Notes under the pieces: generated by a model | Databases searched by the model: none | What the model was told of the DNA's origin: nothing | Seen by the model: only the letters and a program-made list of their open reading frames with translations | Made by a program: the position numbers and the translations under genes | Part shown: one piece after another, positions 1-10,661 of the stretch | Layout: every line of letters begins with the position of its first letter | Numbering within the stretch: position 1 is the stretch's first letter | Source of the DNA: Fistulifera solaris | Lineage: Eukaryota > Bacillariophyta > Bacillariophyceae > Naviculales > Stauroneidaceae | Direction: 5' to 3' | Assembly: GCA_030295235.1 (NCBI GenBank) | Contig: AP026151.1 | Span: 124,001-188,000 of the forward strand | Length of the DNA stretch: 64,000 nucleotides

Positions 1-699
1 CTGGAACCGTTGCTTTTGGACTCTGATTAATTCCTTTTCGTGTTGCCCATACCGTCACGTTGGGCGGAGCATTGTCTCCGACTTCGCAAAAAAAAAAAGA
101 TGTGTGCTATTGCACGGTGTGAAGGGAGAGCCGTTGAGAGGCCGGCTGGCGTGGCCGGCAGGCGTTTGCTTATTCGCTTTCGAGTTACACGTGGAAGTGA
201 CGTCATGGGGGTATCGTCATGAGTGGGGACATCCGTAGGTCCCCTAAAGTCGTTGCACGGTTGAGTGCTATTTGTTTGAAGAAAAATGAATGAACTCGGT
301 GCGACGGTCATTCCTACGATGTGACACACACATTGTGGGCGTATGCGAAAAACTTAGACGTGGATACTGAAAGCCCAATGACAACACGAAAGAACACAAC
401 TACGTACAGTATTTCTATATTTATCAATACCGTTTGACGCTGGATCGCTACTGGAAAATTGAAGTTTGATAAAGAAATAATAGGAAATAGTATCAGGTTT
501 TTATCGGAAGAGTTTTCGTCACAGTAGACAGTTGTCGTGCGAATTTGTCCGAAGTCCGAAATTTTGAAACTCAACGGTCACAACGGCGCACCTCGGGGAC
601 AAAAAGAAAAACGAAAAAATATTGCCACCCAAGAAGGAAAACACAACAACAATAGGATTCGAGAGCCTTGCTTTGCTAACAACCACTTCCTCAATCAAC
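1..699. other. Intergenic, nothing recognised
   Basis: No reading frame here has coding character and no RNA gene is recognisable. It includes a short A-run near position 90 and presumably the promoter and 5' UTR of the protease gene that starts at 700. Confidence 0.5.
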
Positions 700-2232
700 A
701 TGACTTGGTATTCGTTTCTCAGTATATCAATAGCTATAATAGCAGTGAGTTTGCTCGCACCAAGCAGTCTCACTGTGGTCGTTTCAGCACAAGAAGTACA
801 ACAACCGACCTACGATTGTCGAACCGGCTGTAGTTTGGATGCCAACATCAATGGACCTCCTGTGTGCGGCATCGATCAACTGACTTATTTGAATGAATGT
901 TTAGCGGTGTGTCAAAACGTGGCGATCGTACATTACGGTCCGTGCAATCAAGATGGTTCGATTTCCGAAAGTGAGCTCTCCACCGATTCAGAGGTAGTTA
1001 CGATGGAGCTCATGACACGATTTATATCACGAGGATATCGTTTCGTGTCGAAAAACACCAGATTTCTGAGTCAGCCGGAGAATATAGAAGAGTCGGTTGT
1101 TGTGAGTGCGGCCGAAAGCGCGAGTGTTGGGGCTGTGGAAGACATTGAGCCGTATTTCGTTTTATTCACTCCCGATGGATATGAATACGCTTATCGTGCC
1201 ACCGACTCGTTGCCTTCGTATCCTGGACCGACACCGTTGTATATGGGAATGCAACAGCTACGGGAACGTAACTTAGCTATCATCGGTGCCGACACGCGAA
1301 CGGCCATCACGAATACTCGAGCCTATCCGTATCGGACGATCGGCGAGGCCGACTTTGGTACGCTCGAAGGCGGCTGCACGTTAACCATGATTTCGCGCAA
1401 TGCAGCAATCACAGCTGGGCACTGTGTTTACAATTTTCAAAACAAAGTTCCTATTCAAATGAAACGCATTGCGCCAGGGAGATATAGAGACAGTTCCGGA
1501 AACACGGTAGAACCCTTTGGTACCTGGGAAGTGGAAACGATGCAAACTTTTGGGCAATTCAAAGCACAGGGAAATATGACATTCGATTTGGCAGTAGTGA
1601 CGTTTGCACCAGAGACACGCGACAACATGCAGAATTGTCCATACGTCTATCCTGGAGATGTCGTTGGGTTCCTTTCATTAGATAGAGCTCAAACCAGCGG
1701 AGGGCGCGTCAGTGATAGTCGACTCGCGTCTTCCACTATTACCGGATACCCTGCAGACTTTCCGAATGGTGTAATGGCAACATCAGGAACGTGCTCCAAA
1801 GGTAGGTCATATTTTCGGGGACGAGTACGTTTAGCTTTGACCGTAATACCGATATCCTCATTCTTCGCATTCTCTCAAGCATGGCATTCTGATCACGAAC
1901 ATTTTGCCTACCATTACTGCGATACGTTTGGTGGGAATTCCGGGTCAGCAGTGATCACGAGTGGAAATGTTGTAATAGGAGAGCACGCGTATGGCTTCTA
2001 CGACAAGAATAACGTCGCTTTGAACAACGGAGCCGTAATGCTGACAGGTCAGCTGTATGACTCTGTTTATGATTGGGCGGGCTTAGGAATATCACAAGAA
2101 GCTTGTGGATTTATTGCGGGCCCCGAGCCTAGTGCCGATTGTGCGTGTACGAAGTTTGAGGACCGATGGTTTATTCAGACCGTATGCTTTATTTTAAATC
2201 GCGACACTTGTTTCCGGAGAAATAATAAATAG
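700..2232 (+). CDS. Secreted Kazal-domain/trypsin-like serine protease, one in-frame intron
   Basis: A secreted protease with an N-terminal Kazal inhibitor-like module. I chose the ATG at 700 because it starts a clean signal peptide (MTWYSFLSISIAIIAV..., cleavage near VSAQ); an upstream in-frame ATG at 622 would bury it. The Kazal module has six cysteines and the PVCG...Y.NEC pattern (about nt 815-955). The protease triad is visible: His in TAGHC at 1420-1422, Asp in FDLAVV at 1585-1587, Ser in GGNSGS at 1939-1941. The frame stays open through 1802-1879, but this 78-bp stretch has a GT donor, a pyrimidine-rich end and an AG, and encodes an implausible hydrophobic insert. Splicing it (phase 1) joins CSK to AWHSDH just before the catalytic Ser region, as in trypsin or V8-type enzymes. 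The predicted protein is 484 aa. Substrate is unknown. Confidence 0.85.
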   Translation: MTWYSFLSISIAIIAVSLLAPSSLTVVVSAQEVQQPTYDCRTGCSLDANINGPPVCGIDQLTYLNECLAVCQNVAIVHYGPCNQDGSISESELSTDSEVVTMELMTRFISRGYRFVSKNTRFLSQPENIEESVVVSAAESASVGAVEDIEPYFVLFTPDGYEYAYRATDSLPSYPGPTPLYMGMQQLRERNLAIIGADTRTAITNTRAYPYRTIGEADFGTLEGGCTLTMISRNAAITAGHCVYNFQNKVPIQMKRIAPGRYRDSSGNTVEPFGTWEVETMQTFGQFKAQGNMTFDLAVVTFAPETRDNMQNCPYVYPGDVVGFLSLDRAQTSGGRVSDSRLASSTITGYPADFPNGVMATSGTCSKGRSYFRGRVRLALTVIPISSFFAFSQAWHSDHEHFAYHYCDTFGGNSGSAVITSGNVVIGEHAYGFYDKNNVALNNGAVMLTGQLYDSVYDWAGLGISQEACGFIAGPEPSADCACTKFEDRWFIQTVCFILNRDTCFRRNNK

Positions 2233-2824
2233 AATGCTGAGCAAAGCGGCACACTCGATACATTTTGCATTGCACATATCATACGGCTTTCGGCCCGACT
2301 TCTTCTTACAAAATGCCAAATAGAGTTAGGCAAGACTGTGTCCCTCTTCGTGCGACAAGTCATAAGAAGTTAACAACTGCATTGAATGCATCTTATTCAA
2401 ATTTCCTTTCCTTGCTTTTATTGATTCAACAGCAATGTTGTAATCGCTCAAAGTATGACGTGCTCACGTCACGAAAATGCTTTTTCTCAGATTTTCTGTC
2501 AACTTAAAGAAACCAAATTGGACAAAATTTTCCGCCTGGTTCAAAATAAAGCATTCGCATTTTATTGTGTTCGAACCAAGACACGGATCAAAGAGATGGT
2601 GTAGATTGATTGGTAGCCACCGCAATATGCAAGAGATAAAAATATCGACCTTTTTTGTGTTGATGATTCCGAGCAAAACTGCTGATGATTGACTCTTCAT
2701 CAATACTCACTCTAAAAAGTGACATTCTTTGTTGGCATGAGCATCTTGCTAGAATAGTAGGCAGTATTAGCAGCGAAATACTTTGACTTAAATGTTCGAA
2801 GTCTCCTCTTATCAACTTATCCAG

Positions 2825-2846
2825 GACTGCATTGCAGTCATGAGTC
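2825..2846 (+). repeat. GACTG-palindrome dispersed repeat, core copy
   Basis: Contains GACTGCATTGCAGTC followed by ATGAGTC, the core shared by all family copies. The usual upstream CAAAGTGTA box is not clear here. Confidence 0.7.
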
Positions 2847-3378
2847 GAAAACGATCATTGTTGCCGAGCGGTACTCACGACCGTTATAACCAACATAAAG
2901 CATTACAGCCGATTTTTACTATTATTTAATATGTGACCATTGTTTTTGAGCGGCACTCAGGAGCGTTATAAAGTAACATAAAACATGACAGTAAACTGGC
3001 AGCACCTCCTCATTTTCTCTCAATCAGAGATCTCAGATCTCTCAACAGATAATCTCAAAAGTTTTACCTCTTTGTTGCAAATGAGAAAATTGAGAACTTA
3101 GCGTAATTGCTTCCTTTCCCTCTTACAGAACCAATAATCCATCACTAGCTAGAGGTGTTGCCTAGTAGATCACGCAGATTAGCAAGTCACCACCTGAGCG
3201 GATGATCGAATTGCAACTACGAGCAATTTGCTCGATGGCGGTGCGGGGAGAGTCATATACGTACCAAATACTTCGAACACTTTTGGAATCTGGGAAAATT
3301 AAATACGGAAAACGACTGCCAGTTCGGATTTTCTTTGACTTGATTATGCCGGCTGCCAGAACACCGTAACTCTGTTTT

Positions 3379-3433
3379 ACTATAGGTCAGAGTGTATGTT
3401 ACTGTATTAACGACTGCATTTCAGTCATGAGTC
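3379..3433 (+). repeat. GACTG-palindrome dispersed repeat, box plus core
   Basis: ACTATAGGTCAGAGTGTA is followed about 20 nt later by CGACTGCATTTCAGTC and ATGAGTCA. It has both conserved parts of the family in the usual order. Confidence 0.75.
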
Positions 3434-3673
3434 AAATACGAGAAGATGCTTTTATATACTCCGGAGTACAAAAAAAATGATACATCCATGCAAACATTGA
3501 CACATTCAAACTTCATTCGATATCGTACGAAGTCGTAATCAAACACCAACGCGTAGCACGATATCTCAATTAAAGATCGCTCTCGAATCGATTCATCGGT
3601 TTTCGTGTTGGAAAGTAGTATTTTACGCATTTCCTTGGTATTAAGTAATGTGACAATCTCTCTATTAGTTGGA

Positions 3674-4876
3674 TTAAGCAATGGTGGTCTTTGTACACAT
3701 GGAATGAAGGAACAACAAACATAGAAAAAGTGTCGTGAAGTATTGGCATGACTGATCTAATGGACACAACGGAACGGCACACGAAAGCAGGAAGTGTGCT
3801 TCTCTAAACCTTTCCAAGAGCCACATGCCGACATGGCCGGGGACGAGGTTTTCGTAACTCTTGAGTCGGAAACCTTTCGCGTTGCCTAATTGATTGTGGA
3901 TGTTTCGTTGGTATTCGAGAACGTAAGGTTCACCCGCGAGCATCGATGGAGATGGCTCGTAGTCGGTGGTAATGTCGATAACGGCGAGAAGCGCTCCTTT
4001 CTGCAACAATCGATTGCTTTCCGCGACAATTTTCTCTCGTCCTTCCAATGGGATTTCGTGAAAGCCGTACATGATTGTCACGAGATCGTATGACGCTTCA
4101 GGAAGTTCGGTCTGTTCAGCATTGACTTGCTTGAATCGTAGTTGCTTCTCGGTTTCCTCGACTCTTGATGGTTGCGATCCAAACCACATACGCGGATCGA
4201 ATTTGCTGCGCATCAGTTGTTTCGCCGACGAAATGTGTCCCACCATGAAGTCAGCCATAGAAACCATTTCCGCCGATGTATCGACACCAATGATCGACTG
4301 TGCCTTGGGAAAATTCGCATATAGTTCTCGTGTCGAAGTACCCACACCACAACATAGATCCACAATCTTGGCTTGATCGGGAACCATTTCTGCGAGACGA
4401 CCGCAAACCTAAGCGTGCAAGAGTGACGGTAAGGTAGGTGAGTGTCATGGCCTATGCGATAGAATCATCTTCTTCTTTTAGTTCATACGTACCTGCTTTC
4501 GAACATTGACTCCATCGTAGGCCACAAAGTCAATGAGTTTGGTGACTCCAATGGCCATGGCGGCATGCAGAGCACCGGTCGGGCCGGTATTGCCGAGACT
4601 GTGAATGCGTTGATCGAACCAGTATTCACGGCATGTCATTGCTGCCGATTGAGAATCGTCTTGGTCTTTCGTACGCAACTTGGGTAGTAGGGAAGGATGA
4701 ATGCCCGTAATCGAAGCCTTATTGTAATAGTGATCGTGTTCAATCATGGCTCCTTGTAAAGGTCGGCCTTGTTCTTTTCGAATGACTGGTTTGTTGGGTT
4801 CAAAAGCGGTCACATGATAGTGACAGGTCGTCGCGAGCAAAGCTCCAAAAGTAAGAATAGAGAATGATGTTTTCAT
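3674..4876 (-). CDS. SAM-dependent methyltransferase (UbiE/type 11 fold), probably plastid-targeted
   Basis: Two exons, 4876-4493 and 4408-3674, joined in phase 0 across an 84-bp GT-AG intron (4409-4492), giving 372 aa. Exon 1 starts MKTSFSILTFGALLATTC, a signal peptide, with predicted cleavage before FEPNKP; an aromatic residue at +1 is the diatom plastid-import signature. Exon 2 has the class I methyltransferase glycine motif (IVDLCCGVGTSTRE), the acidic ribose-binding loop (IIGVDTSAEMV) and the later DLVTIMYGFHEIP and GGxL-type segment (LLQKGALLAVIDI). The acceptor substrate cannot be told. The last 40 or so residues (after LLERFRE) look unlike the family and may be read past an unrecognised exon end. 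An upstream in-frame ATG at 4942 exists but would weaken the signal peptide. Confidence 0.8.
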
Positions 4877-6265
4877 GTTGCTTGGGTCTGTGTATCGCTT
4901 TTGTGTTGTGAGGAAAAGGAAATAGGCGATTATAAGATCCAATGATGGAAATTATATCAAAAAGTCACGAAGAACAAAGCAATGATCGATTTCAAAGAAC
5001 AATTCTCAAACGAAGGGATTCGAACGCGAATGGAATAGAATGAAACAGACCAGCCAATGAGAAGGTTCAACCCGAGATGACTTACCTTGATTCGCTATCA
5101 ATTCAGAACTGTTTCGAGTTATCCATCAACAAGAAATGACATTTATGTTCTCGTTTTTGCTCTCACACCGAAGGAATTCTTTCCAAATGGTGCCATCATC
5201 CATCAAACCGAACATCAAAAAAAAAGAAGAAGAGAAAAAGGCGCGAGCGTCTCACGAATGGACGAGACGAGATGTCTGGGCCAATGAGTACGATCTTCTC
5301 TGTTTCTGCCGTGGACGCATTGGGCCCGGTACACTAGCGTCCATACTGTACTTTGGAATGTGGTGTAGACTGTAAATGTGATTTCCAGTTTGGTACTAAG
5401 GTAAACTTCGGAAATGCTGAGTCATTCGGAAACCGTGTCATCAGCCCCTTTCCCGGTTGCCGTTGTCATTTGTCATTGCCGTAATCCGTAATCCGTACCA
5501 GTACAAGTGTAATACTCCGCGCTGGTTTCACAAGTCAGCTGTCGGATTTAGTGCCGGTTTCACAGTTGACACGCACACTCGCGGATGAAGCGGCACCCAC
5601 GGGCTCAAGAGAGAACGCTGTGAAGTTTATGGAGTGCGAAGGAAAAGGTGATGTTGTGAGTGTTGTTGAACAACGACCAAAAATCAATAGAGATGAAAAG
5701 AACGAAATCGAGAGAGGAACCTCAATATTCAAAGCATCGATGACGACGCGATGCATTTGAATCTTGTCACATCGACTAACACGCGTCACTCACCTCTGCT
5801 AATGTTTCGCTGGCGCGGATTTCCCAGCTAGAAAGCTCCAATGCAGTTGAACATTAGATGCCATGTTCTCATCGGGCACTTCATGACCAACAACGCTTGA
5901 TTGTTGTCCAGAAGCTGTCTTTTCAAAAATATTGAGAAAGATGGGCTTCTTTGAAACGAAAGTCGATTGAAAAAGATCATGGATTAACGATAGCGCTAAT
6001 GGAGGAATACCACGAATTACCGTGTCAAGTGGTGTGACGTGTGACGGCACAAGACTTCTTTCAAGCCTTATATCCTGTTTCCTGTATATCGTATTATGTT
6101 AGCCGCTTTCCGTTGGGCTTGACAGAATGCTTCCATCCGTCCATCCGCCATCACAAAAAACGACGTCTTTCATTTTCTCACAACATCATCGTCTTTCTTC
6201 ATAATTCACTCCTTGGAAAGAAACAAACAAATAACATCCATTTAGTAACTCGAAAAGAAACACAG
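4877..6265. other. Intergenic, shared upstream region of two divergent genes
   Basis: Lies between the divergent methyltransferase and the aspartase remnant. Several short open frames exist but none has recognisable protein character. No RNA gene or repeat was seen. Confidence 0.45.
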
Positions 6266-7958
6266 ATGAACTCCGACGCTTTTACTGTTGATACAGTGGA
6301 AGAGAAAAAGACCACCGATCACGAAGACAACCTGTCATTGTTGTTCCGCGAAGAGCACGACTTGATTGGGGACGAACTCGTCCCCATCGATGCTTATTAC
6401 GGTATACAAACACTTCGTGCGATGCGCAACTTTGATATCACCGGAGTTCCTATTTCACATTTCCCACAGCTAATCCGTGCACTGGCCATGGTCAAAAAAA
6501 GCAGCGGCGCTCGCGAATATGGAATTGGGTCATTTGTCGAAACGAAAAGGCAACGCGATTGTTGCGGCGTGCGATGAAGTCATTGAAGGAATACTGCACG
6601 ATCAGTTTCTCGTCGATCTGATTCAAGGAGGAGCTGGGACTTCGACGAACATGAATATGAATGAAGTCATCGCCAATCGAGGATTGGAGATCATGGGCTA
6701 CAAAAGGGCGAGTATCATCACTTGCATCCCAACAATGATGTGAACATGTCGCAGTCGACGAATGATGTGTATCCTACAGCGGCACGTCTGGCGATGGTGT
6801 TTAGCGATGATCCCCTCATCGAGGCTGTCGCGAGATTGCGAAAGGCCTTGGATGAAAAAGCAGAAGAATTTGATCATGTGCTCAAACTTGGACGAACGCA
6901 ATTGCAAGATGCCGTGCCAATGACACTCGGCCAAGAATTCCATGGATGGAGTGTAACATTGGGAAAGGACATGCAGAGTATGCAAGAATTAGCACATGAG
7001 TTCTCCGCTGTCAATTAAGGAGGGACCGCCATCGGAACCGGCCTCAATACAGACCCGAAGTACATTTCCTTGGTCATGAAGAAACTGCAACAAGTGACGG
7101 GTGTCAATGTCGTGAGTTCCAGTGATCTGATCGAAGCGACATCGGACATGGGAGACTTTATTACTTTTTCAGGTTTGCTACGCCGTCTTGCCGTCAAATT
7201 GTCGAAGATTGCCAACGATCTCCGCCTCTTGTCGAGTGGACCTCGTGGTGGTTTCAATGATATCAACCTTCCCGCCATGCAGCCTGGATCGTCCATCATG
7301 CCAGGAAAAGGTACGTATGTTTTAAAGTTACGAATTTATGACTCTATTTTTACTAACACAACACGGTTTATCTTTTGCAACAGTCAACCCCGTCATTCCC
7401 GAGGCAGTCAATCAGACAGCGTTTCAAGTGATTGGAAATGACTTGGCCATCACCATGGCGGCCGAAGCGGGTCAATTGCAGCTCAATGCTATGGAACCCG
7501 TCATAATCTACAATCTGCTGTCTAGTTTGCGCATGTTGACGAATGCGTGTGACATGTTCACCGAGCGTTGTATCAAAGGGATTACCGCCAATGTTGACAA
7601 ATGCGAAAAGATGGTTCGCGACAGTATTGGTATCGTAACGGCATTTTCACCGTTCATTGGGTACGAAAAGTCTTCGCAGTTGGCAAAACAAGCTTTACAG
7701 ACCGGTCGGAGTGTTGTGGACATGATCAAGGAAGAAAAGCTGTTGGACGAAGAGAAGATTGAAAACATCATGCGCCCGGCGAATTTGACCGGACCTAGCT
7801 CGCTGTTTAGCGAATCCCAATTGAAAACAGTTGACGAGACGGGTACGCATCTTCGTCACAGCTCCTTTGCAGACTTTCGTGCTTTGGAGAACGAAACGAA
7901 AGGTGCTGCAGCACACCTTCGTTACTATTCGTTGGCCGATCTGAGCGCCATCCAGTAA
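6266..7958 (+). pseudogene. Aspartate ammonia-lyase (fumarase/aspartase superfamily), frameshifted and with an in-frame stop
   Basis: Aspartase reversibly deaminates L-aspartate to fumarate and ammonia. Family landmarks are all present but in different frames: a DLIGDELVPIDAYYGIQT-like N-terminus, GGAGTSTNMNMNEVIANR, HPNNDVNMSQSTNDVYPT and the signature [15 protein letters not shown], which is split by a 73-bp phase-1 intron (7311-7383). Lesions: A7 at 6494-6500 (6 restores frame), G3 at 6706-6708 (4 restores frame), and TAA at 7016-7018 where the family has Leu before [10 protein letters not shown]. With the shifts undone the length is 540 codons. The C-terminus has an unusual extension with two related segments (HLRHSSFADF, HLRYYSLADL). 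The two shifts could be homopolymer errors; the stop needs a separate substitution, so a real pseudogene is favoured but not proven. Confidence 0.75.
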
Positions 7959-8250
7959 TCTGAAAAAGGTATTGCGAAGCAAAATCGAAAGTCCAATGTA
8001 TGGCTTTCACATGAATAAGTTAGATAATTACAGAACTAGAATAAAAAAAGAATAGACAAGCACAAATTACAATAAAATCGAGAGTTTATGCAACTCAAAG
8101 GTCGCTTTTTGTGGAGTGGACCGTCAAAACCTACCAGAAACAGTGATTTATTAAGAGTTAAACATAGTGTAAATGAAGGTTTTTCTGAAATTCTAATATT
8201 TTTTAAAACCTGTTCATCTCAAAATAATGATTCGAAGGCTATCTATGATT

Positions 8251-8301
8251 TAGTATAGCTCAAAGTGTAAGAGACGTTTTGCCATGAGCCATGACTGATT
8301 T
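8251..8301 (+). repeat. Degenerate GACTG-family copy
   Basis: TAGTATAGCTCAAAGTGTAAGAG is followed by CCATGAGCCATGACTGATT. The upstream box is well kept but the palindrome is decayed. Confidence 0.5.
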
Positions 8302-8349
8302 GCCGTCTTTAAACACGAACTAGCGCCGCGCTTATTCATCGCAATGTTG

Positions 8350-8645
8350 GTTCCGTTTTGCGTCTCTCGCAACTGTCCATTGTCATTCGACTGCAAATAT
8401 AATTATTAAAATTACGGGTAAGTAAAGTCGCAACAATAATGATTCTGACCTACTTGTTAAGAGTTTCTTTTATTTTCACGTCGAATATTCCGAGGATCGA
8501 CACCTTGAATTTTTACTATGAAACGGAGTGTCGGTTTACGCCAGCCAAGACTGAATTGTACAGAAGTCATGAAACGAACAACAAAGGGATCCATTTGGCG
8601 TCTCTCGCATCCGTCCATTGTCATTCAACTGCGAATATGATTCTT
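8350..8645 (+). repeat. About 240-bp repeat unit, divergent relative of the GACTG family
   Basis: The phrase GCGTCTCTCGCA..GTCCATTGTCATTC occurs at about 8360 and again at about 8598, with ACTATGAAACGGAGTGT and GACTGAATTGTACAG..AGTCATGAAACG in between. The same unit recurs at 10228-10570. The order, box then palindrome then ATGA, matches the main repeat family. Confidence 0.65.
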
Positions 8646-8698
8646 CACCTAATCCAAATTATCTAAACTTCTCGTAGACCTTCTGTACGACCCAATAC

Positions 8699-9062
8699 AC
8701 CGGGTCCAGAAATTCTGGACCATCCACAGAATTTCTGTGTGACCGAACACCGATTCCAGAATTTCTGGAACATAAGAAAATGTTACCTAAAACCCAAACA
8801 CCGATACCAGAATTTCAGCAACGTGCGCAAACGCTCTATGTGACGCAAAGCACCTTATCAAAAAGTATCTGGAAGTCTCGCAGAATTTCTGCACGACCCA
8901 AAACACCGATTCCAGAATTTCTGGAAAATGCGCAAAATCATTGTCTGACGGAAAGTCCCGATCCTAACATTTCTGAAACGTGCACAGAATCTATGTGTCA
9001 CCTCAATCACCTGATCGAAAATATCTAAACTTCTCGCAGACCTTCTGTACGACCCAATACAC
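8699..9062. repeat. Array of CAGAATTTCTG palindromes (left array)
   Basis: Two perfect copies of TTCCAGAATTTCTGGAA (8754-8770 and 8910-8926) lie among related inverted repeats such as GGTCCAGAAATTCTGGACC and GCAGAATTTCTGC. The segments between them share ACGACCCAA(T/A)ACACCG spacers, so this is a decayed tandem array. The same 17-mer makes up the larger array at 12338-13050. Confidence 0.75.
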
Positions 9063-9233
9063 CAACTGTCCACAGAATTGGGCATGCCCTTGTATTTTGC
9101 ACTCCAAGGAAGCCTCAAGAAAAACCAGCAGTGCCCACGACAACACGAGTGATAGACCACCGAGAGATTGTTGCTTCTCGCTACTTGCTTACTACATGTG
9201 GCGGGCTGCCGACATGCCATTGCTGGAGAGCAC

Positions 9234-10016
9234 TCAAGTAGAAACGCGAATGAAACTGGAGCCGCGTTTCTGAAAGTGCTGGTGTTCCTCCACAATCGGT
9301 TGTTTCGTCGTTGAAACGAAAAGTAACAAGAGTGGCAAGCCTACAACACCATTTAAGTCAAAGCGAACACGACGTGTGTCAATCCGTAGTTTTTTCAATA
9401 ATAACAAATCAGGCATTTTTTCCATTCTTAATCCGCGACGAACGTTTACATTCATCGTTTGATTATCAACGGAATGAAAGTCCTCCAAGCGGAAAAATTG
9501 CAAAGCGGCGGAAATGGTTGGTTCAACTTCTGCAAAAAGAACTGTTTCGTTCCATACGTTCCTCACCAAATGCTCGCAATGCGTCACCAAATCAGCAGCG
9601 ACTCCTCCCTTTTGACGGAATGCTTCCTCAACACAGATCAGACCAATCGTAGGTCGCTTTTCGGAACGGGCTCCGTTATTGATCCCGACTCCTGCCATCC
9701 CTATGACCCGACCGAGCTCCTTAGCAACAAATAGATTATACTTTTTGCCTCGCATGCGTTTCGCCGTTTGTGTGTATTGACGGAATGTGTTAGCCTCTGT
9801 CAATGCTTGCTCATGCAGTGACCAGCGCAGTTTGTCGATGCCATTACGTCGAGGGGAATCGAATGTTTGCACGAGCAATTGCACCAATTCTTTCCATTCG
9901 TTGTTGTGTCGGGGTGGCGTAATGTACCATGCGAAGGCAACCTTCTTGACGATGATGAGCGCTGCCAGCGAAGACATAAAGCGCCATCTTTCCATATCAT
10001 GGATCTTCGAATGCAA
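9234..10016 (-). CDS. GNAT-family N-acetyltransferase, possibly plastid-targeted
   Basis: A 260-aa frame with a GNAT fold signature: strand-loop RPTIGLICVEEAFRQKGG (motif A, the acetyl-CoA pyrophosphate loop, with G at the right places although Q/RxxGxG is degenerate), then a helix DLVTHCEHLV and the strand AALQFFRLEDFHSVD. The N-terminus from the internal ATG at 9995 (MERWRFMSSLAALIIV, then KKVAFAWYITPP) looks like a signal peptide with an aromatic residue after cleavage. The C-terminal 50 residues run toward the palindrome repeats and look non-homologous, so the stop may not be native. The acceptor substrate is unknown. It is the only apparently intact gene in a repeat-rich zone. Confidence 0.65.
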   Translation of the reverse strand: MHSKIHDMERWRFMSSLAALIIVKKVAFAWYITPPRHNNEWKELVQLLVQTFDSPRRNGIDKLRWSLHEQALTEANTFRQYTQTAKRMRGKKYNLFVAKELGRVIGMAGVGINNGARSEKRPTIGLICVEEAFRQKGGVAADLVTHCEHLVRNVWNETVLFAEVEPTISAALQFFRLEDFHSVDNQTMNVNVRRGLRMEKMPDLLLLKKLRIDTRRVRFDLNGVVGLPLLLLFVSTTKQPIVEEHQHFQKRGSSFIRVST

Positions 10017-10156
10017 ATTCCCACTTCTTCATCACATGTCAGTTGTTCTTTTGTCGAGTTAAATCAAAAAGCCGTTTTAAGGAAGATCCGATGGAGTTAA
10101 CAGCGTGTGATGAATGATGATGATCGAAGAAATAATAAAAAATCTGTGCGTTTCAA

Positions 10157-10222
10157 GTGGTTTTTACGTTCCCAGAAAATGTGGGAGAGTGGTTTTTCAC
10201 GTTCCCAGAAAATGTGGGAAAG
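10157..10222 (+). repeat. Two tandem 32-34 bp units
   Basis: GTGGTTTTTACGTTCCCAG, then AAAATGTGGGAGA, followed at once by a near-identical second unit with one inserted C. Each unit contains a TTCCCAG..TGTGGGAA inverted repeat. Confidence 0.8.
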
Positions 10223-10227
10223 CGGAT

Positions 10228-10570
10228 CGACAACCTAAATTTCCACTATGAAACGGAGTGTTAATTTAGGCCAGCCAAGACTCGATTGTACAGTAGTCAT
10301 GAACCGAACAACAAAGGGTTCCGTTTCGCGTCTCTCGCATCCGTCCATTGTCATTCAACTGCGAATATTATAATTATAATCACGGGTAAATAAAGTCGCT
10401 CAATGAAATGAATCTGAACTACTTGTTAAGAGTTTCTTTTATTTTCACGTAGAAATAATCCGAGGATCGACACCTTGACTTTACTATGAAACGGAGTGTT
10501 GGTTTACGCCAGCCAAGACTGGATTGTACAGTAGTCATGAAACGAACAACAAAGGGTTTTTTCCGTGTTC
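10228..10570 (+). repeat. About 248-bp tandem repeat, related to 8350-8645
   Basis: ACTATGAAACGGAGTGTT appears at 10245 and 10493, each time followed by CCAGCCAAGACT(G/C)GATTG, then TACAGTAGTCATGAA and CGAACAACAAAGGG. Together with the copy at 8350-8645 it brackets the acetyltransferase gene. Confidence 0.75.
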
Positions 10571-10661
10571 CGTTTCATTTTGTTGTTGACCCGAAAGGAC
10601 AACAATGATCAATAATCCTCTACTACGTAACCTGTTACTCATCTAAATCGCTCATTAGAGG

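Larger units (their letters stand above)
2233..3673. other. Intergenic with two dispersed-repeat copies
   Basis: No convincing gene. Two copies of the GACTG-palindrome repeat lie at 2825 and 3379. A GAGCGGTACTCACGA...GTTATAA motif near 2867 is echoed near 2948 (GAGCGGCACTCAGGA...GTTATAA), suggesting a decayed local duplication. Confidence 0.5.
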
